From assembly GCF_001552435.1 (NCBI RefSeq), contig NZ_BCRE01000004.1, forward strand, positions 1 through 64,000: a stretch of 64,000 nt of DNA, in the 5' to 3' direction. Both the position numbers and the translations under genes were made by a program. The notes below the pieces were generated by a model that was given only the letters and a program-made list of their open reading frames with translations, did not search any database and was not told where the DNA came from. Below, piece by piece: positions 17,936-26,519 of the stretch (within the stretch, counting starts at the first letter, position 1; every line of letters begins with the position of its first letter). The DNA comes from Kribbia dieselivorans NBRC 106261. Lineage in GTDB: Bacteria; Actinomycetota; Actinomycetes; Actinomycetales; Dermatophilaceae.

Positions 17936-18730
17936 TCAGGAGTATCGGCATCGATTGTCCCTTCCCGATCGACCAGTGCAGTCGCGCGTCTTAGCCCCGT
18001 CGTACGTCCATCCCCTGGGGCTATACGCCTCCAAGCCCGTTGCGATCGTCAGAGGCTTCCCGGAGCGATCCGATGTGCTGGTGAGGTACTTGACGCTCGT
18101 TCCCGTCTTCCAGCCCGTATAGAGGTTTGTCCCGCAGACCCTGCCAGAGCAGACGGCAAACAGGCGTAGTCGTCGCTGCGAGAACGCGCCGGAGTTGGGG
18201 AAATAGCTGGTTGTCAGGGTTAGCTTCGAGGTCTTGGTTCCGGGGTCAACGGTGGCCCGCACGGAGAACTTGTCCGTCACGGTGCAGCCGCTGGACGTGC
18301 AGTACGCGCCCTCGACGATTGTTCGCATCTGGTGCCAGGCCCAGCGATCCCCTGTCTTGACACCCCTAACGGGGAAAGTGTTCGGGTTAGAGGGTGTGAC
18401 GCTGTATGTCCCCACATTCAGGGCGTTGTCCAGTTCATCAAGTTCGCTCAGTTGCTCGGCGATCGAGGCCTGAGGGGTGCCGACGCCAACGTCCTCCCCG
18501 GAGTTCAGTTGATCGCGCATCCCCTTGGACATCGTGCGCACAGTCTCTTCGGAATCTGGGTGTTCGCCTACGTGGTGCTCCAGCGCGTCAGCAGCCGAAG
18601 TATCCCCGGTCCGGACGACGAAGATGGGTTCGTCGCGAGGTTGAACTTCCAGCGAGACTGCGGCCCTGGCCGACGGTGAGACTATAAGTGCCAGCGTCGT
18701 CGCCATGGCCCTCCATGTGATCCTGCGCAC
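17936..18730 (-). CDS. Hypothetical secreted protein
   Basis: About 264 residues from a GTG at 18730. The N-terminus (VRRITWRAM, then TLALIV and SPSARA) reads as a signal peptide with positive charges, a hydrophobic core and an Ala-x-Ala cleavage site. The mature part has Cys pairs (YCTSSGCTV and VCSGRVCG, plus two near the C-terminus) suited to disulphides outside the cell. No family is recognised. Base composition looks less G+C-rich than in the neighbours. ATG 18706 has a better Shine-Dalgarno but would lose the basic N-region. Confidence 0.5.
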   Translation of the reverse strand: MRRITWRAMATTLALIVSPSARAAVSLEVQPRDEPIFVVRTGDTSAADALEHHVGEHPDSEETVRTMSKGMRDQLNSGEDVGVGTPQASIAEQLSELDELDNALNVGTYSVTPSNPNTFPVRGVKTGDRWAWHQMRTIVEGAYCTSSGCTVTDKFSVRATVDPGTKTSKLTLTTSYFPNSGAFSQRRLRLFAVCSGRVCGTNLYTGWKTGTSVKYLTSTSDRSGKPLTIATGLEAYSPRGWTYDGAKTRDCTGRSGRDNRCRYS

Positions 18731-18838
18731 ACGAAGATCCAAGCAGCGCGTGAAACAGCCTGTCAAGTGCGGCCTGCGTGGCTTGGAAGCGTCGCAGCTT
18801 CCCACTTGAGCCAGGCAAGGGCTTGAGGTGCTGCCGCC

Positions 18839-19648
18839 TCAGGGCGCGTGGTACATCGCTGTGGCGCGGACGCCCACCCGACCGTCGTGGTCACGTCCCA
18901 GCACCTCGAACGACGCCACGCCGCGGCCGACGTGCTGTGGCGTGGCGGTGAACGATGCTCCGTGTTCGGCCGACAGCGGTGCCAGGAAGGTGACGTCCAG
19001 CGAGGCCGCGAGACGATCACCGGTCGTGGCCGCGAGGTGCGCGGCCGCCAATTCGCAGGCCCACATGGAGATGCCGCCGTGCAGGATCCCGGCGGGGTTC
19101 GTCAAGGCGCGGTGCGGCAGCACCTCGATCGTCGTCTCGTCCACGATCCTGACCAGATCGGCGGGCTGCAGGGCGGTCGGCAAGGCTTCGTCCAGCCCCC
19201 GAGGGGTCAGTTCGTCCGTCGTCGGGAAGAAGCGGACCCACTGCGAGACGGTTGCCACGGGGAGGCCGTTCGGATCCGTGATCTCCCCGCCGCCGTGGGC
19301 GTTGCGGCCCACGGGAGGCGATGTCAGCGCTCGGGCGCTCAGGACGCTGCCGTCGCTGGGCACGCGCTGGTGGAAGGTGATGTGACAGTGGGTCGTGACC
19401 GACCAATGTCCATCCGCGCGCCAGCGGTTGGCGCCGTAGCCGAAGGCCTCATCGACGAACACCCCCAGCGCCCCCGCCGCGGGGGCGCCGGACGGTGCCA
19501 GACACCAGGGCCCGGTCGTCATGGTGCCAACGGTGTCGTCACCGTCGGTGTCGACCCGCCCGAGGTGGAACAACTGGCTGGGACCACCGCCGTAATACGT
19601 CGAGTCCTCGCGCAGGCGCGCCACGGTGGGCGAGGCGTGGTCAGGCAA
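18839..19648 (-). CDS. Acyl-CoA thioesterase, double hotdog type
   Basis: About 269 residues with two hotdog-like halves. The second half carries the PaaI-type motif NPAGILHGGISMWACELAAAH, which places substrate and water in thioesterases. It would release CoA from surplus or dead-end acyl-CoA made by the island. The proposed TTG start at 19648 overlaps the end of the upstream SDR gene by 8 bp and has GAGGG before it; a GTG at 19624 is an alternative. It is co-transcribed with the SDR behind operator copy 1. Confidence 0.7.
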   Translation of the reverse strand: MPDHASPTVARLREDSTYYGGGPSQLFHLGRVDTDGDDTVGTMTTGPWCLAPSGAPAAGALGVFVDEAFGYGANRWRADGHWSVTTHCHITFHQRVPSDGSVLSARALTSPPVGRNAHGGGEITDPNGLPVATVSQWVRFFPTTDELTPRGLDEALPTALQPADLVRIVDETTIEVLPHRALTNPAGILHGGISMWACELAAAHLAATTGDRLAASLDVTFLAPLSAEHGASFTATPQHVGRGVASFEVLGRDHDGRVGVRATAMYHAP

Positions 19649-20519
19649 GATTGGTGCCCTCGAGCACGGCCGGAGCGGTGCTGCGGTGGAAACCCTTGAA
19701 CGGTGCGGTGTTGTTGGACCCCTGCAGCGGCCAGCCACCGCGCCAATTGGGCGTGCCGCCATCGACCCGCAGCACCGATCCGGTGACATAGGCCGCGGCC
19801 GGCGACAGGAGGTAGACGATGCCGGCCGAGATCTCCGCCTCGGTGCCGAACCGGCGCAGCGGGATGACGGGCACGGCCTGGTCCCGGAAGAACACGTTGT
19901 CGGCTTCGGTGTAGGTGTCGAATCCGCTCGAGGCGATGCCGCCCGGCGCGAGGGCATTGACGCGAACACCGAACTCGGCCCACTCGCAGGCCGCGGTCTC
20001 GGTCAGGGTGAGCATGCCGCCGCGGGCGGCGCCGGAGTGACCCATGCCCGGCCAGCCGTGCCAGATGTCGGCGATGATGTTGACGATGGAGCCGCCGTTC
20101 TGCGCCATCCACTGGTTGACGGTCTCGCGCATCATGATGAAACCGCCGGTGAGGTTGTTGCGCACCACGGCTTCGAAGCCCTTGGTCGAGACGTCCTTCA
20201 GGGGCGACTTGTACTGGCCGCCGGCGTTGTTGACCAGGCCGTCGATCTTGCCGTGCTCGGCGAGGATGGCGGAGATCGCGGCGGAGACCGCCGGCTCGTC
20301 ACGGATGTCGAAGGCGTGGCTCGACACCGAGCCGCCGTCCTCGGTGATCTCGGCGACCACGGTGTCGAGCTTGTCCTGGCTGCGTCCGGTGATGACCACG
20401 TGCGCGCCGAGGTGGGCCAGCTCATGGGCCGTGCACCGCCCCAGGCCGCTGCCACCGCCGGTGATGACGATGACCTGGTCAGCAAAGAGGTCCTGCGCAT
20501 AGATCGAGGTGTAGGCCAC
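19641..20519 (-). CDS. SDR family dehydrogenase (enoyl/3-hydroxyacyl-CoA type)
   Basis: A 292-residue classical SDR. TGGGSGLGR near residue 19 binds the nucleotide and LVNNAGGQY is the NNAG motif. The segment around IADIWHGWPGMGHSGAARGG replaces the usual Ser-Tyr-x3-Lys block, so the canonical YxxxK is not obvious. Proteins of this shape include peroxisomal trans-2-enoyl-CoA reductase-like enzymes. A close paralogue lies at 42254. The GTG start has GGAGG upstream, and operator copy 1 is 35 bp upstream. Confidence 0.82.
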   Translation of the reverse strand: MAYTSIYAQDLFADQVIVITGGGSGLGRCTAHELAHLGAHVVITGRSQDKLDTVVAEITEDGGSVSSHAFDIRDEPAVSAAISAILAEHGKIDGLVNNAGGQYKSPLKDVSTKGFEAVVRNNLTGGFIMMRETVNQWMAQNGGSIVNIIADIWHGWPGMGHSGAARGGMLTLTETAACEWAEFGVRVNALAPGGIASSGFDTYTEADNVFFRDQAVPVIPLRRFGTEAEISAGIVYLLSPAAAYVTGSVLRVDGGTPNWRGGWPLQGSNNTAPFKGFHRSTAPAVLEGTNLA

Positions 20520-20554
20520 GTCGCCTCCAATGTGGTGGGATCTGAGATCCTGTT

Positions 20555-20565
20555 TGGTCGGACAA
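20555..20565. promoter_or_regulatory. FadR-like operator copy 1, divergent SDR / MenB-type gene
   Basis: TGGTCGGACAA is a one-mismatch match to TGGTCnGACCA. It lies 35 bp before the SDR start and 92 bp before the MenB-type gene, so it could govern both directions. An extra ACCAA half-site follows at 20570-20574. Confidence 0.6.
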
Positions 20566-20657
20566 TTAAACCAACCGTACATGCCGAGTGGGCGATTGCA
20601 CCAGAGGTGGCATCATCCCATCACCGGGGAGATCCCCAGCGGGCATAGGGTGCAGCC

Positions 20658-21512
20658 ATGCCAACCGCACGTGAGTACGCCCCGGTCGAGTGGACCCAGC
20701 AGGGCGAATACGAGGACATTCGGTACGACCTCAGCGGCGACGGGATCGCCAAGATCACTATCTGTCGACCGGAGGTGCGCAATGCGTTCCGTCCGCAGAC
20801 GCTGATCGAGATCTCCGACGCGCTGACCTTGGCGCGCGAGGATGGCGACGTCGGCGTCATCATCCTCACCGGTGAGGGCCCGGACGCCTTCTGCTCCGGC
20901 GGTGACCAGCGCGTGCGCGGTGACACGGGTTACTTGACGGAGCCCGGTAAGGCGGGCTCGGTGGGACGGTTCCACGTGACCGACCTCCAGATCCAGATCC
21001 GACGACTGCCCAAGCCGGTCGTGGCCATGGTGGCCGGTTACGCGGTCGGTGGCGGGCACATCCTCCACCTCGTCTGCGACCTGACGATCTCTGCCGACAA
21101 CGGCAAGTTCGGCCAGGTCGGCCCGAAGGTCGGCTCCTTCGACGGCGGCTACGGCGCGGCCCTGCTGGCCGACCTCGTCGGGCCGAAGAAGGCCAAGGAG
21201 ATCTGGTTCCTCTGCCGGATGTACGACGCGCAAGAGGCGCGCGAGATGGGGCTGGTCAACACCGTCGTGCCGCTGGCCGATCTCGAGTCCGAGACGGTGG
21301 CGTGGTGCCGCGAGATGTTGGAGAAGTCACCATTCGCCCTGCGTCTGATGAAGGCGAGCTTCAACGCCTCGGAGGATGGCATGGCCGGCCTGCAGCAGCT
21401 GGCGCACGACGCGAACCTGCTCTTCTACAGCACGGACGAGGCGAAGGAGGGGCGCGAGGCCTACAAGGCCAAGCGTCGCCCGGAGTTCGAGAAGTTCCCG
21501 CGCCGCCCGTGA
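20658..21512 (+). CDS. MenB/BadI-type crotonase (naphthoyl-CoA synthase or ring-opening hydrolase)
   Basis: 284 residues. [37 protein letters not shown] and [16 protein letters not shown] place it in the MenB/BadI branch, as does the C-terminal [20 protein letters not shown]. MenB closes a ring in menaquinone synthesis by a Dieckmann reaction; BadI runs the reverse, opening 2-oxocyclohexanecarboxyl-CoA to pimelyl-CoA. No other men gene is in the window, and the gene sits among acyl-CoA catabolic genes behind a FadR-like site, so ring opening is a serious alternative. Sequence alone is closer to MenB over the first 60 residues. Confidence 0.8.
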   Translation: MPTAREYAPVEWTQQGEYEDIRYDLSGDGIAKITICRPEVRNAFRPQTLIEISDALTLAREDGDVGVIILTGEGPDAFCSGGDQRVRGDTGYLTEPGKAGSVGRFHVTDLQIQIRRLPKPVVAMVAGYAVGGGHILHLVCDLTISADNGKFGQVGPKVGSFDGGYGAALLADLVGPKKAKEIWFLCRMYDAQEAREMGLVNTVVPLADLESETVAWCREMLEKSPFALRLMKASFNASEDGMAGLQQLAHDANLLFYSTDEAKEGREAYKAKRRPEFEKFPRRP

Positions 21513-21651
21513 GGGTTTCGCGATCCGCGGTCCGACCAGGCCGGCGTCGGTGACGGCGCGGACCTGATCGACGCGACGGAGGGGCCTGCCACTGGGGAAA
21601 TCCACACCCCGGTCGTCGGGCCCCTCTTGTGTATGCCACAGGCCCCAACTA

Positions 21652-21662
21652 TGGTCCAACCA
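21652..21662. promoter_or_regulatory. FadR-like operator copy 2 overlapping a promoter
   Basis: TGGTCCAACCA, a perfect TGGTnnnACCA dyad, ends 23 bp before the ligase start. It overlaps a possible -10 (TATGGT, 21650-21655) that has TTGTGT 17 bp upstream (21627-21632). Binding would block the promoter. Confidence 0.65.
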
Positions 21663-21685
21663 TTCGCGGTAGTGGGAGGATCAGT

Positions 21686-23335
21686 ATGGACGTGACCAGT
21701 CTCTACGGGCGTCGAAACACCGACCGGTGGAACCGGATGGTCGTCGGCGACGTGTTCGAGCGGGTGCGCTGGAGCACTCCGGACAAGGTGGCCCTCATCG
21801 GGTGGGAGGGGGCCTACGGGAGCGCGGACCTCGCCCGGGTCACCTACGCCGAGGCCGACGATCGCGCGAATCAGGTGGCCAACGCCCTGCTGGCACGAGG
21901 CCTCGAACGCGGGGCTCGCGTCCTGCTGTACTGCGACAACTCCATCGAGGCGGTCCTGTCGATGATCGGGGTCGCGAAGGCGGGGCTGGTGGCCGTGCCG
22001 GTCAACCCGCACCTGGCCGGTGATCTGCTCCGGTGGGTGGTCGACCTGACCGAGCCGAGCTTCGTCATCGCCGACGCCGAACATGTGGGCCGGGCCGCCG
22101 ACGTGCTGGGTTCGGCTCCGGGTGTGGGCGTGACCATCGAGATCGGGGGCGTCGCCGCTGCGGGCAGCGTGGGCTGGGAGGCGTGGCTGCGGGAGGTGCC
22201 CACCTCCGAGCCCGACGTCGAGATCGCGCTGCACGCCGATGACATCTGGTGTCTGACCTTCACCTCCGGTACGACCGCGATGCCGAAGGCGTCGATGTCG
22301 TCGAACACCTTCTCCTACCTGTCGGCGTGGGCCTACTCGATGTCGTTGACGCGCGGTTTGGATGTCGAGACCGATCTCATCCAGGCCACGTTCCTGCCGA
22401 TCATCTACCACACGGGTTTCAGTTCCAGCGTGCTCGCCTCCGTGCTGACCGGCGGCACCCTGGTCCTGGGCCGGCGCCCGAACGCCGAGGCCCTGGCCCT
22501 GGCCGTGACGACGACCCGGGCGACCGCCGTGTGGGCCGGAGCGCCGCTCTGGGTGCAGAAGTTGACCGACGAGGCCACGGCTCACCCGGCGAGCATCGAT
22601 CTGAGCTCCCTCACCGTGGTGATGTTCGCGTGGGGAACGATTCGGCCGGCGATGTTCGAGGAGGTCCGTCGGGTCTGTGCCGATGGCGTCCGCCTGCTCG
22701 AGGTGTTCGGGCAGACGGAGTCGATGTCGTGCTACCGCTTCTGGCCACACCGTGAGCCGGCGAAATTCGCCGAAAGCATCGAGGGCGTCAACCACGTCGG
22801 CCGACCCAACCCCCTGCTGGCCGCGCAGATCGTGGACCTCGACGGCACGCCACTGCGCGGGACGGTGGGAGTGCCGGGGGAGGCGGTGTACCGATCTCCG
22901 GCGATCAGTTCCGGCTACTACCGCGACGAGGTCGCCACGGCGGAGGCCTTCCGTGGAGGCTGGTTCCACTCCGAGGACAGCTGTCGTTACACCGACGACG
23001 GCTCCCAGATCATGGTCGACCGCTACAAGGACATCGTGAAGTCCGGTGGCGAGAACATCTCGTCCCTGCGCGTCGAGACCGTCCTGGCCGACTGCCCGGG
23101 TGTCGAGAAGGTCGCCGTCGTCGGGATCCCCGACGATCGCTGGGGCGAGCGGGTCATCGCCGTGCTCACGGCCCGGGCCGGAGCCGAGGTCACCGAGGAG
23201 GCCGTCCTGGACTACGCGCGAGCGCACCTGGCCGGGTACGAGGTGCCCAAGCAGGTGCTCGTGGTGGATGCCCTGCCCGAGACCGTGGGGGGCAAGGTGC
23301 AGAAGCACCGGGTCCGCAACCAACTGTCGACATGA
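21686..23335 (+). CDS. Acyl-CoA synthetase, AMP-forming
   Basis: 549 residues of the ANL superfamily. The ATP loop FTSGTTAMPKASM near residue 191 is slightly unusual, with Ala-Met where Gly-Arg is common. VFGQTESMSCYR is the adenine motif, GGWFHSEDSC replaces the usual HTGD, and GGKVQKHRVRNQ ends the protein with the catalytic Lys. It would activate a carboxylic acid entering the island. It starts with ATG after GTGGGAGGA, 23 bp downstream of operator copy 2, and leads an operon with a regulator, an SDR and an MDR. Confidence 0.85.
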   Translation: MDVTSLYGRRNTDRWNRMVVGDVFERVRWSTPDKVALIGWEGAYGSADLARVTYAEADDRANQVANALLARGLERGARVLLYCDNSIEAVLSMIGVAKAGLVAVPVNPHLAGDLLRWVVDLTEPSFVIADAEHVGRAADVLGSAPGVGVTIEIGGVAAAGSVGWEAWLREVPTSEPDVEIALHADDIWCLTFTSGTTAMPKASMSSNTFSYLSAWAYSMSLTRGLDVETDLIQATFLPIIYHTGFSSSVLASVLTGGTLVLGRRPNAEALALAVTTTRATAVWAGAPLWVQKLTDEATAHPASIDLSSLTVVMFAWGTIRPAMFEEVRRVCADGVRLLEVFGQTESMSCYRFWPHREPAKFAESIEGVNHVGRPNPLLAAQIVDLDGTPLRGTVGVPGEAVYRSPAISSGYYRDEVATAEAFRGGWFHSEDSCRYTDDGSQIMVDRYKDIVKSGGENISSLRVETVLADCPGVEKVAVVGIPDDRWGERVIAVLTARAGAEVTEEAVLDYARAHLAGYEVPKQVLVVDALPETVGGKVQKHRVRNQLST

Positions 23336-23351
23336 CCTGGGGGTGGGGCAG

Positions 23352-24714
23352 GTGCGACGGGACCCGCGGCTGATGATCCCGAGCGGTCGCACCCTGCCCG
23401 AGATTGCGGAGGAGGGCGTCGCGGACGCCGGGGCGAGCGCGGAGATCGCGGCATTGCGCGGCCGCCTGGAGGTGCTCGAGTCGTTCGACCGGGCCCAGGG
23501 GCTGTCCGGACTGGTCAATGCGGCCCAGGCCGGGTTGCGCAAGCCGGTCGCCTACATCGACCTCGGACATCGGCTGGTGGCGGGGGCCCCACGCGAGCAT
23601 CGCCAGTGGCCCGACCTGCGGCGCGTGCTGGCCGCGTGCCACGCGGCTTCCTCCGTGGCCATCGGGGCGGCGCCCCTGATCGCTCCGGCGGGGCCCACGA
23701 CCGGGTTGGCCCACCGCGTCCTGGTGACCCCGGTCGGGATCGGCGAGGAGCACGTCGGGTGGTGCTTGGTCGTGGAGCGCCCCGGCCGGCTGGACGAGAC
23801 CGACGGGTACATCCTGCGCGCACTCGCCCGCCGGCTCGGCCTCGAATTGCGCACCCAGCAGCGCATCGCCCGCGTCGCGTTCGACGCCCGCGCCACCTTG
23901 GCGCGGCAATTGGCGCGAGGAACCGCCACGCTGGACGACCTGCGCGCGAGCGGGGAGTACCTCGGCGTCGACGTCGATGCGAGCCGGGTCGTGGTCCACG
24001 TCCTGGATGGAAGCCCGGAGGCCTCGGCACCGGGCGCCGAACCGGTCGATCCCGGCCTGATCGCTGCCGACATCAGGCGCGCCACGGCCACCGACGTGCT
24101 CGCCGCTCGCGGCAACGAGGGCGTACTCCTGATGGTGGAGGCGCCGGAGGGCGTCCCCGGCCACGAGGTCACGGTGCGCGTGCGACGAGCGGTCGAGATG
24201 GCCCTGGCACAACGATGTGGTCCCGCTGCCGTGGCCGGGGTCTCCGACGTGGCCGAGCCGGGACACTTCATGCGCGCCTATCGAGACGCGCGTGACGTCG
24301 CCCATTCCGTGCGCCGCTGGGGTGGCGCGGGCCGGCGGGTGTTGTCGGTCGGGGACCTCGGCCCGGCGCGACTCTTCCTGGCCAACAGTGACATCGTGGC
24401 GCTGCGGCGACATGTCAGCGCGACAATCGGCCCTCTTCTCGAAGCGGAGTCGGGAGATCTGCTGCCGACCCTCCAGACGTGGTTCGATCTCGGCCGCAGC
24501 ATCCGCGGTACGGCCCAGGAACTCGGGGGTCCACGAGAACACGGTGCGGCTGCGGCTGAACAAGGTCCAGACCTTGACCGGACTCGACATGACCAATGCG
24601 AACGATCAACTCAGCGTGCAGACGGCGCTGCTCGTGCTGCGCCTGCAGGGTCACCCTGCCGTGGACGAGCGAGCCCCGGCACCGACCAGCCAGCGAAAGG
24701 AAGGGACGACATGA
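23352..24714 (+). pseudogene. PucR-type regulator interrupted by one extra G in a G-run
   Basis: The protein has a long GAF/PucR-like sensory region, a middle GGDEF-like PucR linker, and the family's C-terminal HTH. Reading from GTG 23352 the frame gives LLPTLQTWFDLGRSIRGTAQELG and then goes out of phase at a run of five G (24525-24529). With four G the frame would continue VHENTVRLRLNKVQTLTGLD, the expected PucR helix-turn-helix, and stop at 24714. That stop overlaps the next start as ATGA, so the intact frame looks ancestral. Either a sequencing error or a recent loss-of-function frameshift explains it. Without the fix it would lack its DNA-binding domain. Confidence 0.8.
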
Positions 24715-25424
24715 GCAGGACCGCACCCAAGGCCTTGGTCACCGGAGCCGCCCGGGAGGGCAGCATCGGTGAGGCCATCGTCGAGCGGCTCGTCGCCGAT
24801 GGGATGGAGGTCGTCACGATGGACCGCCGCCCCGGCTGCACGTGGCAACTCGACATCGCCCGCGACCCCCTGCCCGACCTGTCCGATGTCGACGTCTATG
24901 TCGGCAACGCTGCCCTGACGACCGTGTTCGGCCAGGCTCACACCCTCGACCTGGCCAAGTGGCAGCTCGATCTGGACGTCAACCTCACCGGTACCTTCCG
25001 GGTGCTGCAGGCCTGTCTGGCCGGCATGCGCGAGCGCGGCTTCGGCCGGGTGGTGCTCGTCTCGAGCACGGCCGGCACGGTGGGTTTGCCCGGGCAGGTC
25101 AGCTACAGCACCACCAAGGCCGGGCTGCTCGGCATGGTCAAGACGGTGGCGGCCGAGAACGTGGCCACCGGCATCACGGCCAATGCGGTGCTGCCGGGGA
25201 TGACGGCGAGCAGCGGGGTGCTGTCCATGCCGGCCGACATCGTGCAGGCCTGGCGCGACAGCATGCCCGGCGGGATGGTCGAACCGGAGGACATCGCCGA
25301 TGCGGTGGCGTACTTCGCCTCCCCGCGCGCAGGCCGGGTGACCGGGCAGATCCTGACGGTCGACGCGGGCGACGGCCTCAACACCCGGTCGGTCACTTCG
25401 AGTGTGGTCGGTTCGGCACCGTGA
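24711..25424 (+). CDS. SDR family dehydrogenase
   Basis: A 237-residue short-chain dehydrogenase. The nucleotide motif is degenerate (TGAAREGSIGEA), then VYVGNAAL replaces the NNAG motif, and the catalytic Ser and YSTTK are present (LVSSTAG and QVSYSTTKAG). It ends with GQILTVDAGDG. It would oxidise a hydroxyl, perhaps a 3-hydroxyacyl-CoA. Its ATG overlaps the regulator stop and its stop overlaps the MDR start (GTGA), so the three are one coupled unit. Confidence 0.85.
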   Translation: MSRTAPKALVTGAAREGSIGEAIVERLVADGMEVVTMDRRPGCTWQLDIARDPLPDLSDVDVYVGNAALTTVFGQAHTLDLAKWQLDLDVNLTGTFRVLQACLAGMRERGFGRVVLVSSTAGTVGLPGQVSYSTTKAGLLGMVKTVAAENVATGITANAVLPGMTASSGVLSMPADIVQAWRDSMPGGMVEPEDIADAVAYFASPRAGRVTGQILTVDAGDGLNTRSVTSSVVGSAP

Positions 25425-26416
25425 AGGCCTTCGTCATCCGGGACCTCATCGGGCCCGCCGGCGGCGCCGTGGAGGACGTTCCCGAGCCGGTCGGGGCGCA
25501 CGAGTGGGCCGACGGCCAGCGACTGCTGATCGACGTGCACGCGACCGGCCTGTCGTTCCCGGATCTGCTGCAGTCCCGGGGCGAGTACCAGCACGGCAAA
25601 CCGACGCCCTACGTGTCCGGGGGTGAAGTCGCCGGGGTGGTGCTCGAGGCTCCGCCCGGATCACGGTGGCGGCCCGGGGATCGCGTGGCGAGCCTGACGT
25701 TGTGGGGTGGATTGGCCCAGCGCGCCCTCGGCATGCCCCAGTACACCGTGCGTCTGCCCGATGCGATGTCGTGGATCGAGGGCGCCGCCCTGCAACTGAA
25801 CTACTCCACGGCCTGGTTCGCCGCTCGTCGGGTCAGCCTGACGGCGGGGGAGTCCGTGCTGATCCACGGCGCCGCCGGCGGGGTGGGCACGGCGGCGCTG
25901 CAGGTGACGCGAGCGCTGGGGGCGACGCCGATCGCGGTCGTCTCCGACGACGCCAAGGCTGCGGTGGCCCGACGGCTGGGGGCGATGCACGTGATCCGGC
26001 CGGAGCCCGGTTGGGTCGAGGAGGTGCGCGGGCTCACCCAGGGGCGTGGCGTCGACGTGGTCATCGACCCGGTCGGCGGGGATCGGTTCACCGACTCGCT
26101 GCGCAGCCTCGACGTGGGCGGCCGCCTGGCCGTCGTCGGGTTCGCCGGCGGCGAGATCCCGACGGTGAAGGTGAACCGGCTCCTGCTGCGCGACCTCAGC
26201 GTCGTCGGGGTGGCTCTCGCCCCCTACGTCGAGCGTCATCCCCAGATCGCCGTCGAGATGGCCGAGGCGATCGAGGATCTCGCCCAGCGCGGCGCCATCA
26301 CGCCGCACATCGGTGCGGTGCTGCCGTTGGCGCAGGCCGCCCAGGCCCTGGAGTCGATCGCCGGGCGAACCGCCCACGGCAAGGTCGTCGTCGACCTCGC
26401 CGGTGTTGGCGCCTGA
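25421..26416 (+). CDS. MDR oxidoreductase, NADPH:quinone reductase-like
   Basis: 331 residues of the zinc-free medium-chain reductase group. The substrate domain comes first, then GAAGGVGTAALQVT near residue 150 binds NADPH, and DPVGGDRFTDSLRSL and EIPTVKVNRLLLRDLSVVG follow. No zinc ligands are visible. Enzymes of this group reduce enones or enoyl thioesters. It is a paralogue of the gene at 31170 and is coupled to the SDR by a GTGA overlap. Confidence 0.83.
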   Translation: MKAFVIRDLIGPAGGAVEDVPEPVGAHEWADGQRLLIDVHATGLSFPDLLQSRGEYQHGKPTPYVSGGEVAGVVLEAPPGSRWRPGDRVASLTLWGGLAQRALGMPQYTVRLPDAMSWIEGAALQLNYSTAWFAARRVSLTAGESVLIHGAAGGVGTAALQVTRALGATPIAVVSDDAKAAVARRLGAMHVIRPEPGWVEEVRGLTQGRGVDVVIDPVGGDRFTDSLRSLDVGGRLAVVGFAGGEIPTVKVNRLLLRDLSVVGVALAPYVERHPQIAVEMAEAIEDLAQRGAITPHIGAVLPLAQAAQALESIAGRTAHGKVVVDLAGVGA

Positions 26417-26463
26417 ACGCGCCGACCGACGCTCCATTACGTCCATTTGGATCTCTTGACCAA

Positions 26464-26474
26464 TGGTTAGACCA
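26464..26474. promoter_or_regulatory. FadR-like operator copy 3 within a promoter spacer
   Basis: TGGTTAGACCA is a TGGTnnnACCA dyad lying between TTGACC (26456-26461) and TACGCT (26479-26484), elements spaced 17 bp apart like a sigma-70-type promoter. It is 45 bp upstream of the ligase start. The position suggests direct repression. Confidence 0.7.
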
Positions 26475-26519
26475 AAAGTACGCTTGACCCCACATCCGAT
26501 CCGAAGGGAATCACAGCCA

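Noticed and set aside
20658-21512. Straight call of menB for menaquinone synthesis
   Set aside because: Kept only as an alternative because no menaquinone genes are nearby and the setting is catabolic.
21461-23542. A 693-codon open frame opposite the acyl-CoA synthetase
   Set aside because: It is antisense shadow coding: repetitive composition, no recognised motif, and the real gene is on the plus strand.
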